Notes under the pieces: model-generated | The model's database searches: none | What the model saw: the letters and a program-made list of their open reading frames with translations, nothing else | What the model was told of the DNA's origin: nothing | Position numbers and translations under genes: made by a program | Part shown: positions 12,264 to 24,302 of the stretch, piece after piece | How the letters are laid out: each line of letters begins with the position of its first letter | How positions within the stretch are numbered: position 1 is the stretch's first letter | Assembly (NCBI GenBank): GCA_030141605.1 | Contig: JAQGDQ010000078.1 | Span: forward strand, 642,835 to 706,834 | From: Tubiluchus corallicola | Taxonomy: Eukaryota; Priapulida; Priapulimorpha; Priapulimorphida; Tubiluchidae | DNA length: 64,000 nt | Reading direction: 5' to 3'

Positions 12264-12664
12264 CAGTGTTCCCTCGCTACTTCGCGGTTCGTTTATCGCG
12301 GACTCGCTGTTTCGCGGGTTTTTGCGGTACTCCGTCTAAAGTAGTTTTGCACATGTGTAGTACCTACGTATTGTACAGTAATGTATAGATTTGCAGTAAA
12401 CACTGGATAAAAACAGTAGATTTGCTGTATTTATTCGGCGGATGAATACACACCAAAAACGAAATGTAGTACTTGCGCCCCATTGAGATGCTACTTGCCG
12501 ACGTGAGATTGTACACAACACACGACTGGTTGATTGATGGAGACTTATAAAGACTTAAAATAATTTAGAACTACTGAAATAAGTATAGCGTCCCTACTTC
12601 GCGGAAATTCACTTATCGCGGGTGGGCCTGGAACGGAACACCCGCGATAAGTGAGGGAACACTG
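12264..12664 (+). mobile_element. Tigger/pogo-type MITE, 401 bp, TA target duplication
   Basis: The left end reads CAGTGTTCCCTCGCTACTTC and the right end is the inverse, ending GAGGGAACACTG. Both flanks are TA (12262-12263 and 12665-12666), the target site of Tc1/mariner-superfamily transposases. Subterminal TTCGCGG and TTATCGCGGG motifs recur at both ends, as in Tigger/pogo elements. It has no transposase frame, so it is a non-autonomous copy. Confidence 0.92.
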
Positions 12665-13194
12665 TACTGCAAAATTGATCTCTGATTTGTTGGGTTAGTT
12701 GCAACACCTAATGTGGTGCCATGTTTGTGCGGTGGCTTTTCGATGAACATTATTATATGGTTTTGCATCTCGGCATACACCTACAAAATTCCTGGTGGAT
12801 CAAATGAAAGACGAGTTTCTGGCCTCAGTTAATTACTCTAGTAAGGCAATTCTACTGCTTACAGCTATGCCTGAACTCCCAATTCATGCAATTATGTTTC
12901 CGTCATCCTGGGTAATTACTTCCCTAGTAGCCTGCGACATTATTAATGGATTATGACGATAGGGTTGGCAATCAGCTCTGAAATAAATTATTTATAACCT
13001 CACTGCATTGGTAAATGTCGTGCGTCTCTTTATGGCAGCCATGAAAACAGCAAAGTTCAGCAGTCGCAGTTCCATAATCGAAAGGAGAACAATAGAAAAT
13101 TTAATGCCATAAAATGCAGGGAACTTGTATATGAAATGTAGCGGCACCAGTCTAAGCGGTTTGGAAAAATAGAAAATCAGAATATCAGAGATAT

Positions 13195-13935
13195 TGATTT
13201 TTTTTTTTAAATTTTGACTTGTTTCAAACTTAAGTTCATATGATTACATATTTACAACATACATCAACAACATTATAAATACCAATACAAACAAATAACA
13301 CAATAGTTATATAAATACATAAAATACAGTAATAAACTCCACCGTTGGTGTCTTATGTGCGATGTAAATTTAGCATCGCTTACTAGAATTTTCTAACACA
13401 TCAAATTCACCATTTAATCAAATCTTTTCATTAAACTTAATACAGATTTTCTATATAATACATCGAAATACATTGCACTCACACTCACTGCATGAGCACT
13501 GGCGGCCATGCAATAGAAAGTATTACAATAAGCACTAACTTATACGTTTAACCAAATAGATATCTTTTAACATCAACAGAACACTGTCTGAATTATCTTG
13601 GTTTGCACGACAGCAGTACAGGGATCTTTGATTAACAATGTTTAGGTCATCACTTTTGAAATAATATGTCCTATGCTCCTAGGTATTCTTCATTGTCACA
13701 GGTGTAAAGAACATTACTGTTTAGCTTGATGTCACCAAACGTAAAATTTCTTATAGTGTTTGAATGAATGCACATAAGATTAGTTTTAGCTACATTGATT
13801 TTTATATCACACTTTTCAGTATACTATACATATACATCTAATAGTTTCTGTAGGACCGTAATCGTTATTGCTAACAAACAAACGTCATCAACATATACGT
13901 AGTTCAGAATCACGTTAGGGATATTGCATCGAAGT
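13195..13935 (-). pseudogene. degenerate non-LTR retrotransposon reverse transcriptase
   Basis: Reading the minus strand from about 13935 gives Y-V-D-D-V-C-L-L (palm motif C, codons near 13880-13893), then L-Q-K-L-L-D-V, a stop, and I-N-V-A-K-T-N-L-M-C, matching the Lys-Thr motif that follows the YxDD box. Y-L-G comes further on. Downstream, fragments such as S-E-C-E-C-N-V-F-R resemble the RT C-terminal region. Several stops and frameshifts show it is long dead. Confidence 0.72.
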
Positions 13936-14310
13936 GGGTGGACGAAAGCTTAACACTTAGATCTTTAAAATAAAAATTTATTAAAAAGAAAAGGTGACAT
14001 CTTGCCACATTGGCGTACCCCGTTTCCAATATTGGAAGCAGTGGACTGACTTCGTTCCCACTTGGCACACATGCTTTCTTGAATGTAATAGAATGTGAGC
14101 AAGTGGATTACAATATTTGAGATTGACATGTTCGCGAGTTTCAGAAAAAGTATGAACAGATATGAACAGAGCTATCACGACTAATGTAGTATTCAATGAT
14201 CTCCTTTAACGTTCTTATATGAGTTTCGGTGCCAAGTTTTTTTACATAACCAAACTAATTGGGAGTTGTTGGAATAATGTTGTTTTTACCTATTAAGTAC
14301 TAAAATTTCC

Positions 14311-14550
<240 letters not shown>

Positions 14551-15194
14551 CTTTCCTGACATTTGTCATCGTTAATATATACATATAAAAAGGTGAAATG
14601 CCCTTTATAGTCTCACAATGATTATTTTTTATTTGCCCCTCCCCTTGACGGGCCTCATCAACTGAAATATTGATGTTAAAATACAGATGAAATGTTAGAA
14701 ACAGTATGTACGAGTAAGCTTAATTAATGAATGCAAAAAGAATAAGAATAATTTGATCTGCTGAATAGACTGTGCTGCTAACCTGAGAATGCAATCTACA
14801 AAATTTGGCGATTTATAAAGACCAACCTAGTATAAGTGCCTATGGTATGTTACTGTGAGAGGTGCATAAAATTGAATTGCTCGTAGTGGGTTACACTAAA
14901 TAAATCACACTTAAAATCAAACAAAAATCAATCAAAGTAGCAGTACAAAGTCTGAGTAATAATTTTGATTTAAAATGCCAAATGCATCCAGGGACCAACA
15001 AAGAAACATAGATGGAAATTTTTTTCACATTTTAGCTCCTATTTCAGGCCCTTAAAGAATCCCAACATTTTTAATTACACCATTTTCTGCTACCTTTTCG
15101 TTTCCCCCCACTAAGTCTCCTCGTTTACTAGCCTCGTTTTATGACTGTGCGTATTATTCAATGTTATGACTGGAAAAGACCAATCTGTTCTGAC

Positions 15195-15584
15195 AATTTG
15201 TGGCTGATCTCGATGAAGAAACCATCGAGTTGGAGTACCGGTTGTTCTCTTATGCTGTCGCTGCAGACTCTGTTCCTGAATTTGTCAACACAAACTGCAT
15301 TCACTCAGTATACTGTTATATGACTTCTTCTGGACTGGATAAACTTTACCCAATGATCTCCATTGCATACCAGTTGATTCTGACTCTGCCCGTTACTCTT
15401 GCTCTTGTGAGAGATCCTTTTCTGCTCTTAAATTTGTCAAGAATGCTTTCCGCAGTACAATGAGTCAGTCACCACTGAGTGACCAGATGATCCATGCAGT
15501 TGAGGCTGAGAAAACAAAGAAACAAAGAATATGGACTTGAAGTCTGTGGTTGAGCTCTTCTGGAGTGATGTTCTGCGTCTTTAG
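15195..15584 (+). pseudogene. hAT-family transposase C-terminal remnant (frameshifted)
   Basis: The frame starting near 15200 reads LYPMISIAYQLILTLPVT, matching the YPNISIALRILLTLPVT signature of hAT dimerisation (hATC) domains in ZMYM1-like transposases. After LPVT the reading frame shifts, and the next frame continues S-C-E-R-S-F-S-A-L-K-F-V-K then R-S-T-M-S-Q, the canonical hATC core. A third frame segment ends near TAG at 15582-15584. The need for frame changes and the missing N-terminal catalytic region mark it as dead. Confidence 0.85.
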
Positions 15585-16012
15585 TACAAATTTTTAGTGC
15601 ATTAATTCATATGTGTCGCTGTATATCGCATTTTAAGCTTTAACCTCTTTGTTTTATCTTGGTGTAAACTGTAATATCTGTCATTGCTTTTCTACTATAC
15701 CCCTATAGTCATCCCGTAATGTATTCATGTTATGTTGTTGGCTTTGACTGTGTTGCTGAATCATTTAAAAATAACGTTTGTTGTTTGTTCAATATCTTCA
15801 TCTTGCCTTGGAATAAAAAGTTTAGTAATTGCTAAAAATATTAAATTAAAGGTACATATGTTTTGATAGTCGTCTTTTCATGGAATCTTTGGATTCCTGA
15901 CAGCTAATAAGTACTTAATTAAATTTTAATTAAATTTCTGTGGCTATAGCTTTAAGTTAAATGCCAGTTGGGAATAAATAAGTCTAAATCGTTTTTCTTA
16001 CACGCAAAATAC

Positions 16013-16052
16013 AGTCGGGCCCCCTAGTCTTTTTTAGTGCACGACGCCCCTG
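16013..16052 (+). mobile_element. probable right terminal inverted end of the hAT element
   Basis: The segment ends gcacgacgcccctg, i.e. CAGGGGCGTCGTGC inverted, which is the usual hAT terminus form (CAGGGGCGT). It lies 470 bp downstream of the transposase remnant. I could not find a matching left end or an 8-bp target duplication, so the pairing is inferred. Confidence 0.5.
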
Positions 16053-17064
16053 CTGGCGCTGTGAATTGAATTGAATTGAAATGTGAATTGAAAGTTGATA
16101 AATCAGAAAAAACAGCAGGTTCTTGTCAAGTTATCCGCGCTGCTCAAGAACAAAGATTATTCCTTTAATAATGAAGAGACGTTTTTCAGTGTAATTTGCA
16201 TGTTTTTGTTAGTGACTTTATTCAAGCGCTGCAGCTGCAGCTACTAACAATCTACAAGACTGCAATAAAAGATATAGGTAAATGACCAAGAATTATGCTT
16301 AACTGAAAGCACTGAATTTTAATTACAGCATTAGTAATTGGAAAAAGATGATAGTGTCGCGCCAGGCTCTTTGGTGCTGGTCTAATGAGATAAGAATTAA
16401 ATTACGCTTTCCCAGATCGTTAATTGTGCTCCTTCTTCGCTAAAGAATTTCTTGTGTACTTTAAGACTGGCAGCAGAGCTAGCTTCTTTTTCAAATGCCA
16501 CTAGATATACTTATGGTTTATTCAAGTAATAAAAGATTAACATTCGGAATTTGTTAGCACAGCAATTTTATAGAAACTGCAATTTCATTACTCTAATATA
16601 ACGCCTGTAGTTAGTGCCGCCAATTTCTCAACGTCTCTAGTTTCTTAATGTCTTAACCGCTTCGACTGACTTTCACGTATAAAGCCACTAATTTTATTTC
16701 GAGGTATTTCTAGACTCACTCCAATTTCTCGGAACATGTGTAGTATGTGATTGCATTGGGACTAGTTATTTCGTGTTTCAGTTTTCAAATTGTTGGTTGT
16801 TTGAAATGAACCCACGCAAATCATGCTTTTGAGTCTTTATAAGCTGAGAAACAATGTACGAAAAAAATATGAGAGTAGGCGTACTTCAGGGATTCATTTG
16901 GTTGTTCTGCAGAATACAGGTAAACTTCAGCATTTGAAATATCAAGAATAACTGTTAATATCTCTGGAACAGAAGGCTATGTTACAACATGCTTTTCCAG
17001 ATATTCTGGTCAAATCTGTCTAGCCTCAACTTTCCGCTTTTGAAGCAGAAAAGGACATTGATTA

Positions 17065-17827
17065 AGATGAGACAAAGCAACAGAAGGCAAGGCAAAGCAA
17101 GAAAAGAGAAGGCAAGGCAAGACAATACAAAGCAAAGGATGACAAAGCAAGACAAGGCAAGAACAATGTAAGGTAAAGCAAGGCAAGCCAAGCCAAGCCA
17201 AGGCCCTAGAAGACAAGGCTAGCCAAGACAAGACAAGGCAAGGCAAGGCGAGGCAAGGCCAGGCCAAGCAAGGCAAGGCAAGGCAAGGCAAGGCAAGGCA
17301 GGGCAGGGCAAGGCGAGGCAAGGCCAGGCCAGGCCAAGCAAGGCAAGGCAAGGCAAGGCAAGGCAGGGCAAGGCAAAGTAAGACAAGTCAAGGCAGGGAA
17401 AGGCAAAGCAAGACAAAGGCAAGGAAAGGCAAGACGAGGCAAGGGAAGATGAAGCAAGACAAGGTGAGCCACGGCAACGCAAGGCTAGGCAACACAGAAC
17501 AAGGATAAACAAGGCAAGACAAGGCAAGGCAAGGCAACACAAGACAAAGCAAGGCAAGGCAAAACAAGGCAAGGCAAGACAGGACAAGACAAGACAAGAC
17601 AAGACAAGACAAGACAAGACAAGACAAGACAAGACAAGACAAGACAAGACAAGACAAGACAAGACAAGACAAGACAAGACAAGACAAGACAAGACAAGAC
17701 AAGACAAGACAAGACAAGACAAGACAAGACAAGACAAGACACGACACGACACGACACGACACGACACGACACGACACGACACGACACGACACGACACGAC
17801 ACGACACGACAAGACAAGGCTAGGTAA
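17065..17827 (+). repeat. pentanucleotide satellite (AAGGC / AAGAC / ACGAC), ~760 bp
   Basis: About 520 bp of diverged AAGGC-type units (17065-17585) is followed by 31 uninterrupted AAGAC units (17586-17740), then 14 uninterrupted ACGAC units (17741-17810), then AAGAC AAGGC. All three variant blocks keep the same five-base register. Long Cys/Leu/Ser ORFs on the minus strand are translations of this array, not genes. Confidence 0.97.
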
Positions 17828-18527
17828 GATTTACAGTAAGATTTATTCACAGTAAATGCTAGCACACCAGTTTTACATTGTACGAAAAGCAAGCACTTTC
17901 ATTTTCACTTCTTATATATTCCAGTACCTTTTACTTTTGGATAATTGCTCGATTTGAAAAACAGTGTGTGGGCTTTTACCCCCCCCCCCCCAAGCACGTG
18001 CTTATTTCGCTTAATGGTTAATCCAGGGTTGTCTTTTTGGTATGTTTTACTTAGATGGTTTGTGACCAAGCATATCCAAATGTGGCTAAGACACCTGGAT
18101 GTCTTGCATAATGAGTCTGTATCCGGTCTCCCCACAAAGATCGGGTTGAGCAAGCTCTGTCTTCCAATGCTGGATCCTGGCTTGCTGAGTGCCGAGTGTA
18201 TAAAATGCCTCGAGCCCGGCACCCAAACTATTATACATATTATTACAGTCTGGTTCTAAAACTTTTAAAAAATTGCACATGTTTCGTCACATCACCACCG
18301 TTAGATTAATATTTTTTGCAATGTCGCAACTTGGAAATTGTTATTTGCGAAAACCAGTGGATTAATAGTTAATTATCGCAGGAGCTTGCATGCAAATTAA
18401 AAATGTTAATCTTCTTTGTTGCGGCAAAATACTTAGATTTCCTCATCTTGCTGTCTAATTCGATGTATAATGAGATTGCTTTTATTAGTCTACAATAATT
18501 TTCTGAAAATGCATTATTTGCTTTCAG

Positions 18528-18613
18528 GAAACGGGTTTATTGAAGGATCAGAATTGGACAATTTCTTGCGTGAGTTTGTATCAAGCGTTGTGGATAAACC
18601 AGTTTGTCCAGAG
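18528..18613 (+). CDS. Cbp53E: EF-hand gene exon 2 (completes EF1)
   Basis: The acceptor is ctttcag and the donor gtaaga; one carried base plus 86 gives 29 codons. It completes loop 1, D-R-D-G-N-G-F-I-E-G-S-E, and its exiting helix L-D-N-F-L-R-E-F. Confidence 0.93.
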
Positions 18614-19035
18614 GTAAGAAGTTCATCTGTTTTATTCCTCCACTCCCCTAACTTTTGATGTCAGGACTTTATGCCCTCGCCCGTCATGCAGATATGCCTA
18701 AATCACGTGCTATTATTAGTATGGGATAAATTTGGGACAAGATGATGGTGAAGATTAAAAGTCCTGAGGGATCCAGAACTGGGATAAATAGGTATAAACA
18801 TCAACAGCTGCACAGTAGTGGGCATAGTAGGGAAGTCCGAGTCGACTCAGTAGGAGTAATTAGAGTGAATTACCTATTGGCAATTCAATCCACCGAGGAA
18901 AGTATTTTACCACTCCACAGGAAGAAGGGTGTGATGGATCCAGGATTCGAACAATTGCAACCATAGTGTTATAAAAGCCCCGCAGAATGTCGAGAATAGA
19001 TGTTAGGTGATGCGTGATAAGCTTTGGGTAATGGT

Positions 19036-19219
<184 letters not shown>

Positions 19220-19454
19220 TGAGGACTTTCCGCATTCCGGAATATATAACATTCCGCATTCATGAGGACTTTTGGGTGGCATGAATACCATAATCATTGT
19301 CAGCGACAGGTTGAAGATTTTGGTGTTACTTCTCCGACAAAGACAGAGGAATCGTTTGTTGCAATTAAGAACACTATAACTCAGTAATGGACGCAGGAGC
19401 CACAAGTTGTGAATCCATGACATACTCACGCAACGACATGAGTTTGAAGCATAC

Positions 19455-19562
19455 TGTCACCTGGTGATAGAGCTGGAACTGGACAGTCAGAAATACCATG
19501 AATATTTCCGTATGTCAGTAGAGAAACTGGAGTATATACACAGTTTAGTAGGACCTGGTGAC
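19455..19562 (+). pseudogene. possible PIF/Harbinger-type transposase fragment
   Basis: The translation E-L-D-S-Q-K-Y-H-E-Y-F-R-M-S-V-E, then L-V-G-P, resembles the FHxYFRMSxExFxxLLxLVGP start of PIF/Harbinger transposases. The similarity stops after about 30 residues and no DDE motif follows. The call rests on one short motif. Confidence 0.4.
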
Positions 19563-21270
19563 GTTCATGATTATGGTATTTGCACTGTGCATGCGCGAGT
19601 GTCTTTTACCCAACTCGCTAACAGAAAAGTCAGTCTTCCAGCGACTTTTCTGCCTGCGAGAGGAATACCAGCGCGGCAACGCCCACAGAGGTTCTACAAG
19701 AAATTTAGAAACAGTGGCACACAACTGCAGTGAACAGACTTTCCATGCACTGCAACGCACGCCAAATCGTGCACATGGAAAACGGGCGGCCTACCAGTAA
19801 TTTAGAATCGCCGAACTTATCCACGAACACTACTTTGTTTCCATTTGCATCATAGATTGTCTATACAGTACGTACAGTGATATGGATAATGACAATGACC
19901 CTGACAACAACTATGACCGTGTTTCATAGACACTAGAGTAACGACTAATCGCTGGAATGTATTAAGTGTTTGTGTGCAGCTCCTAATGGTAAAACCTCGA
20001 CCAGAGTGAATGTTTACTGCCCGAGCAATAACCACAATCGTTTTAGATTACATTCGTTATTATTTATTCAGAGCTTTGAATGGCAAGAATATCATAAAAG
20101 ATTAAAACGACTGTAATTTTACTGCTTCTATTCATGGCCGTTTGGCTTAATAATAATTATCAAGCCCTGATGAATTGGTGCATTGTAGCGCTTGATTAAA
20201 TTTAGTGGCATAATAATAATAATATTAATAATGACCACGCAGCTATAAAGCCTGACATTGGTTATATTATACAGTTTATCAGACGCCACACAGTGAGATT
20301 GTGTAGGCTATATCTATCATTGCATGTTAGCATATTTCTAGATAGGTGCTTCATACTAGCTATTTAAAAAGTAATTTATATGAGCGCGAAGTTTCGACTT
20401 ATGATGTACACAAGGACATTTCGTAATTTTGGCTTTCATAATACGTATTCGTTCCTACTGATGCTCTACCGTAATCGAAAAAAATTGCAGTTTTTGTCTA
20501 ACAAATATTCTATTATCCCTCTCAGGTTAACAGCACAGTCTATTCAGCTGATGAAATCCACTAGGGTTAAAGCTTCTGAAATAAAAATATATAATCATTG
20601 AGGCTATAAAAGGATTACGTTTATTATGTTAAAAATGACAAGCCTCGGGAGAACTCTCTCATATTTTTATATTCTATAACCTTATTTATACTAGGCAGGA
20701 AATACTCTGCCCGTAATGGAAATGTTTTTAGGTTCTCTGCTAGAGAGGACACAACGTTTTGTGAACATTCCGTCACTATTTCCTTTATGTGGTCACAGAA
20801 GGTATGACATCTCCAGGACCAGGATTAAATCCACAGACCAACGGGTAGTGTAAACAGGGGTACAAGTGAATAAAGCCATTAAATGCATGAAAGTGATTAA
20901 GAGGATCCAGGACGCGTTTCCCATGTTCTTTGTAGTGTAAACAGGGCTTATGTGATTTTTTCTGCATCTTTTCATCAGCCTGGCGAGAGAGATTGTGTGT
21001 TATGACCGGTACAGAAGTTTGAAAATGCCTCGAGGACCCTACTGCATGGCTTTTCTCCGCACCGTGTTTTTTGCTGGGCCTGTAAAGGGATATCCCCCCC
21101 CCACAAAAAACTGATATCGACACAAGTGTTCCTGTTTTAAAAACAAGGGTCCTTATAGAAGAACTTGACGGGACAATGGTATGGGTTCACCTTCGTAAAT
21201 TTATATGGATCATCATCAACGTCACCTATGCTGTAAACTTGTAAAATTAACACCTGTGCATAATTTACAG

Positions 21271-21360
21271 GCCATATCAGCAAAGATGCTGCAAGAGCTC
21301 AAGCAGTGCTTTATGGAGGCTTATGATGATAACAAAGATGGCAAAATTGACATTTCTGAG
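21271..21360 (+). CDS. Cbp53E: EF-hand gene exon 3 (EF2)
   Basis: The exon has 30 codons in phase 0/0, donor gtataa. It encodes the entering helix M-L-Q-E-L-K-Q-C-F-M-E-A-Y and calcium loop 2, D-D-N-K-D-G-K-I-D-I-S-E, which ends exactly at the exon boundary. In vertebrate calbindin-D28k this loop is degenerate; here the ligand positions are intact. Confidence 0.94.
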
Positions 21361-22187
21361 GTATAAATTTGTTTTAAACGTCTCATTAAAATTTTGTGTG
21401 ATTAGAGAAAGAAAAATTATAAGACATTGCGTAATTATAGATGCACACGTCCACGAATCGTCGCCCATAATGTGCCATGAACATAATTCCTATTGTTCTT
21501 AAGAATCTTGTCGAAGAATTGTTAACCATTTTTTGAACTAAAAAGACGCTAATTTTCATACTGTTAAACGTTTCTTAATGTAATAATATAAATTTGTTGT
21601 TGTAATGAAATCAGTCAATTTTTTATTGTATTGTTGTTCTGGTAATCCTGAGCCATTATATTCGCGTAAACGACGATACTGAGATTTGTCTGTAGTTTGT
21701 GCTCTGTCTTTTACATAATTTGGTAAAATGCGTCCATTTCTTGTTTTGTCAACTGTTTTTTCTTTGATTCGTCATACTAACTCAAAACAACATTAACTGA
21801 TGGTTAGTGCCAAATACCAAGCATGTAACTATGTCAGGGCACGAGCAACCATAAGCGTCCGGGCCGATTTTTCCAGGTGGAGCTGAACCACTTTTACCCG
21901 AAAAATACAGGGCCAACCCAAAAAAGTCCGGAATCGGGAATTGCCTCGCCCACTCCATCATCAAAAAATGCCCGGATTTCGGGCATGTCATTTGGCGGCA
22001 TAGAGGAATTTCGAGATTTTCTTTTACGAAAAATAGTATTTTATTTTTTCATCATTTGATCGGTGCCCGAAAAAATTGGTGATTCCCGATTCCGGAGGGG
22101 GGGACCCACTGTTCGTACGTCTATGCAAGCAACTCTAGGGTACATTTATTTATTTATTACAATACAACATTATTTTATGTTTTTCAG
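21361..22187 (+). other. EF-hand gene intron 3, 0.8 kb
   Basis: It contains one copy of a dispersed repeat also found near 41.5 kb. Otherwise it is AT-rich with no further feature seen. Confidence 0.7.
21930..22130 (+). repeat. dispersed repeat family X, copy 1
   Basis: It shares a long similarity with 41414-41606: a TCAAAAAATGCCC block, TTTGGCGGCATAG, AATTTCGAGATTT, GAAAAAT..TATTTT, TTCATCATTTG, GGTGCCCGAAAAA and TTGGTGATT in the same order. Both copies end near a CG-rich run followed by GCACGCCTATG or GTACGTCTATG, which looks like a DNA-transposon terminus. No coding capacity is visible. Confidence 0.75.
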
Positions 22188-22274
22188 TTAGCACAGTTGT
22201 TGCCAATGGAGGAAACATTCCTTTTGCTTTTTCGTGTTGATAACCCATTAGAATCAAGTATGGAATTCATGAGG
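22188..22274 (+). CDS. Cbp53E: EF-hand gene exon 4 (EF2-EF3 linker)
   Basis: The exon has 29 codons in phase 0/0, acceptor tttttcag, donor gtaaat. It encodes L-A-Q-L-L-P-M-E-E-T-F-L-L-L-F-R, the family-typical exiting helix and linker, followed by D-N-P-L-E-S-S-M-E-F-M-R. Confidence 0.94.
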
Positions 22275-23613
22275 GTAAATGCACATTTATGATACTTTTG
22301 AATGGCATTTGTTACACGTGCGAGGATATAATACCGGCTGTTAGACGTGTTGTCCATTAAGGCTGAAAGCTGATGTAGAGGAAGTAGAACAAATTACGCA
22401 AGTTATTTTCAACAGATTCAACACTGTTGAATCACTGAATGTAGCTGTTACTTCAAGCCCAGAGTAGGCTAGAATCATAAGAACTTCGTTCTCGGTGTAT
22501 ATCTGTTCTTCGTTAGTGACATTTCCATTTTGATTCCTGTCCACACAGACTGCCTGCATAAATTGTCTAAGTTGTTAATAAATTCCCAAAGTCAATATTT
22601 GTCACATAAGTTATTGCAAACCAAAGGAGGCACTCATATCATGCAGTTGCATCAGCTTGCCCGCGAATAAACTGCTTCCTCTACAATAATAATCATTATT
22701 AATGCTGAGCAAGTGAGCAAGTGAGCAAGTGGGTATGCTCAGAATATAACCATACTTTTTACAGTTTTTATATTTGATCACGTAAAAGAAAATACAGGCT
22801 TACGCTGTTTTGTGGTCTTTCTGCTGAAAAGAAATCTGAAAATACAATCCCAGTGTACTATTATATTGTTTACCCAATAGCGTCCTGTCAGGGCTGTCTT
22901 AACAGCATTATAGGCCCCCGGGCAAAGCGGTGCGCTGGTGCCCTTACCTACACAACCACTCACAGGAATAAAATTGCAAATGGTCGATAAAATTAAACAT
23001 ATATTTATAGTATTGGTATTTCCAACTAAATCAGTGTTTAAATTAAAAAACATGCTGTACGGCAAAGATTAATTAATACAAATGTTTGAACAATATAACA
23101 CGAGCTTTGAAAAACACAAAAGTTTCAACATATGAATAATACTCAATTGGTAAACCATACAGACAGAGATGGCACAGATTGAAATTACTACGAATTATTT
23201 ATTATTAATTAAGTGTTCAACATAAACATTTGCGAGATTTCTTTGAGATAATTGCTTTATAATTTGTTTGAAGTCAGTGGTCTTCAAGATGTCATTTTCC
23301 ATACACGCGAGGGAAAGCTACTTCAGCATGGGCATGCTCTTGGGGCTTCGGGGCAACTGCCCAGCGTGTCCCTCGTCTTGTGTCCATGTTGAACAGCGGT
23401 TCTTAAAACACCTCTTTTTACATTTTGGTCGTCATATCTGTCATTTATCTGCTGTCGTTTTCTGTTTAAATAGATCATACTCGAAGCTGTAATAGTCTAC
23501 AAACACTTTTATAGTTATTTTATGGATTTGATATTGCGCGATCCGTCTGTTACCGCCATTGCTTTCCCAACAAATTAGAATTGTACATTTTAACAAAAAC
23601 ATCCCTGTTTCAG
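22275..23613 (+). other. EF-hand gene intron 4, 1.3 kb
   Basis: It holds a hAT-like terminal sequence at 22889. I see no additional exon. Confidence 0.7.
22889..22945 (+). mobile_element. hAT-like terminal sequence
   Basis: The segment begins CAGGGCTGTCTTAACAGCAT and continues into TAGGCCCCCGGGCAAAG. CAGGGC-type ends followed by GGGCCCC..GGCAAA are typical of hAT non-autonomous elements. A GC-rich segment near 23339-23375 (cttggggcttcggggcaact) may be the other side, but the termini do not pair cleanly. Confidence 0.5.
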
Positions 23614-23670
23614 CAATGGAAAAAATATGATAAAGACTGCAGCGGATTCATAGAAGCTGATGAGTTAAAG
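23614..23670 (+). CDS. Cbp53E: EF-hand gene exon 5 (EF3)
   Basis: The exon has 19 codons in phase 0/0, acceptor gtttcag, donor gtttgt (weak). It encodes Q-W-K-K-Y and loop 3, D-K-D-C-S-G-F-I-E-A-D-E, then L-K. The W-x-K-Y-D-x-D-x-S-G-F-I pattern is the most conserved part of this family. Confidence 0.94.
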
Positions 23671-24224
23671 GTTTGTGTTCACGTAATCATAATGTCGTTG
23701 TACTATATGTGTCGCAGTCGCGAGGTCAATTTAGTATTTAATTTCCGATTTATTGATTTATTGTTAATAATTATTTATATTTTTAAACTTAATTTCTCAT
23801 TGCAGCACTGCTAAACATTAATTGAACTTACGTCTGCGACAATAAGTGTGTCAGATGTTAACTTGGTGAAAGTGGTTTGCAGTGATAGATCTTTAGAAAA
23901 AAATACTGATAATTGATAAATCAGTGGTGCTGATAATTGGCTAGCCTTGGTGGGTCAGTTTGTCAGGTGTTGCTTTACTAACATAGTTGGTCGGTCATCG
24001 ACTGGAGATTTTTATATTGTCAGCTGATTATAACTTATAATCAGACAAGAGTTGATTAGGTCGGTGGTTGAGCATAGTTGCCTGGCATGAAACGTGGCAG
24101 CCTTGATGCTTTGTTGCCACGCCAAACTTTACCATCTGCATATTCTGTATATCAACTGATTGAATTGTCACATTTGTACATTATGCCAAGCACAACATTA
24201 AGCTCATTCACTCATATATTTCAG
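23671..24224 (+). other. EF-hand gene intron 5, 0.55 kb
   Basis: It is AT-rich, with donor gtttgt and acceptor tatttcag. I see nothing else in it. Confidence 0.7.
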
Positions 24225-24302
24225 CAATTTCTGCGTGATTTGCTGCGAGAGAACAGGCAAGAGGTGACGGATGAGAAGTTAGAGGAATACACCAGAGCCA
24301 TG
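24225..24302 (+). CDS. Cbp53E: EF-hand gene exon 6 (EF3-EF4 linker)
   Basis: The exon has 26 codons in phase 0/0, donor gtaagt. It encodes Q-F-L-R-D-L-L-R-E-N, then D-E-K-L-E-E-Y-T-R-A-M. The KLEEYT motif is shared with secretagogin and calretinin-type proteins. Confidence 0.93.

Noticed and set aside
17219-17892. Long minus-strand Cys/Leu/Ser/Val ORFs of up to 197 codons
   Set aside because: They translate the pentamer satellite; a repeat of five bases has no stop in several frames by construction.
18930-18975. Inverse TTCGAATCC B-box, possible tRNA or SINE
   Set aside because: The T-stem does not pair and no D- or anticodon arm is convincing; may be a SINE relic but is not supportable alone.
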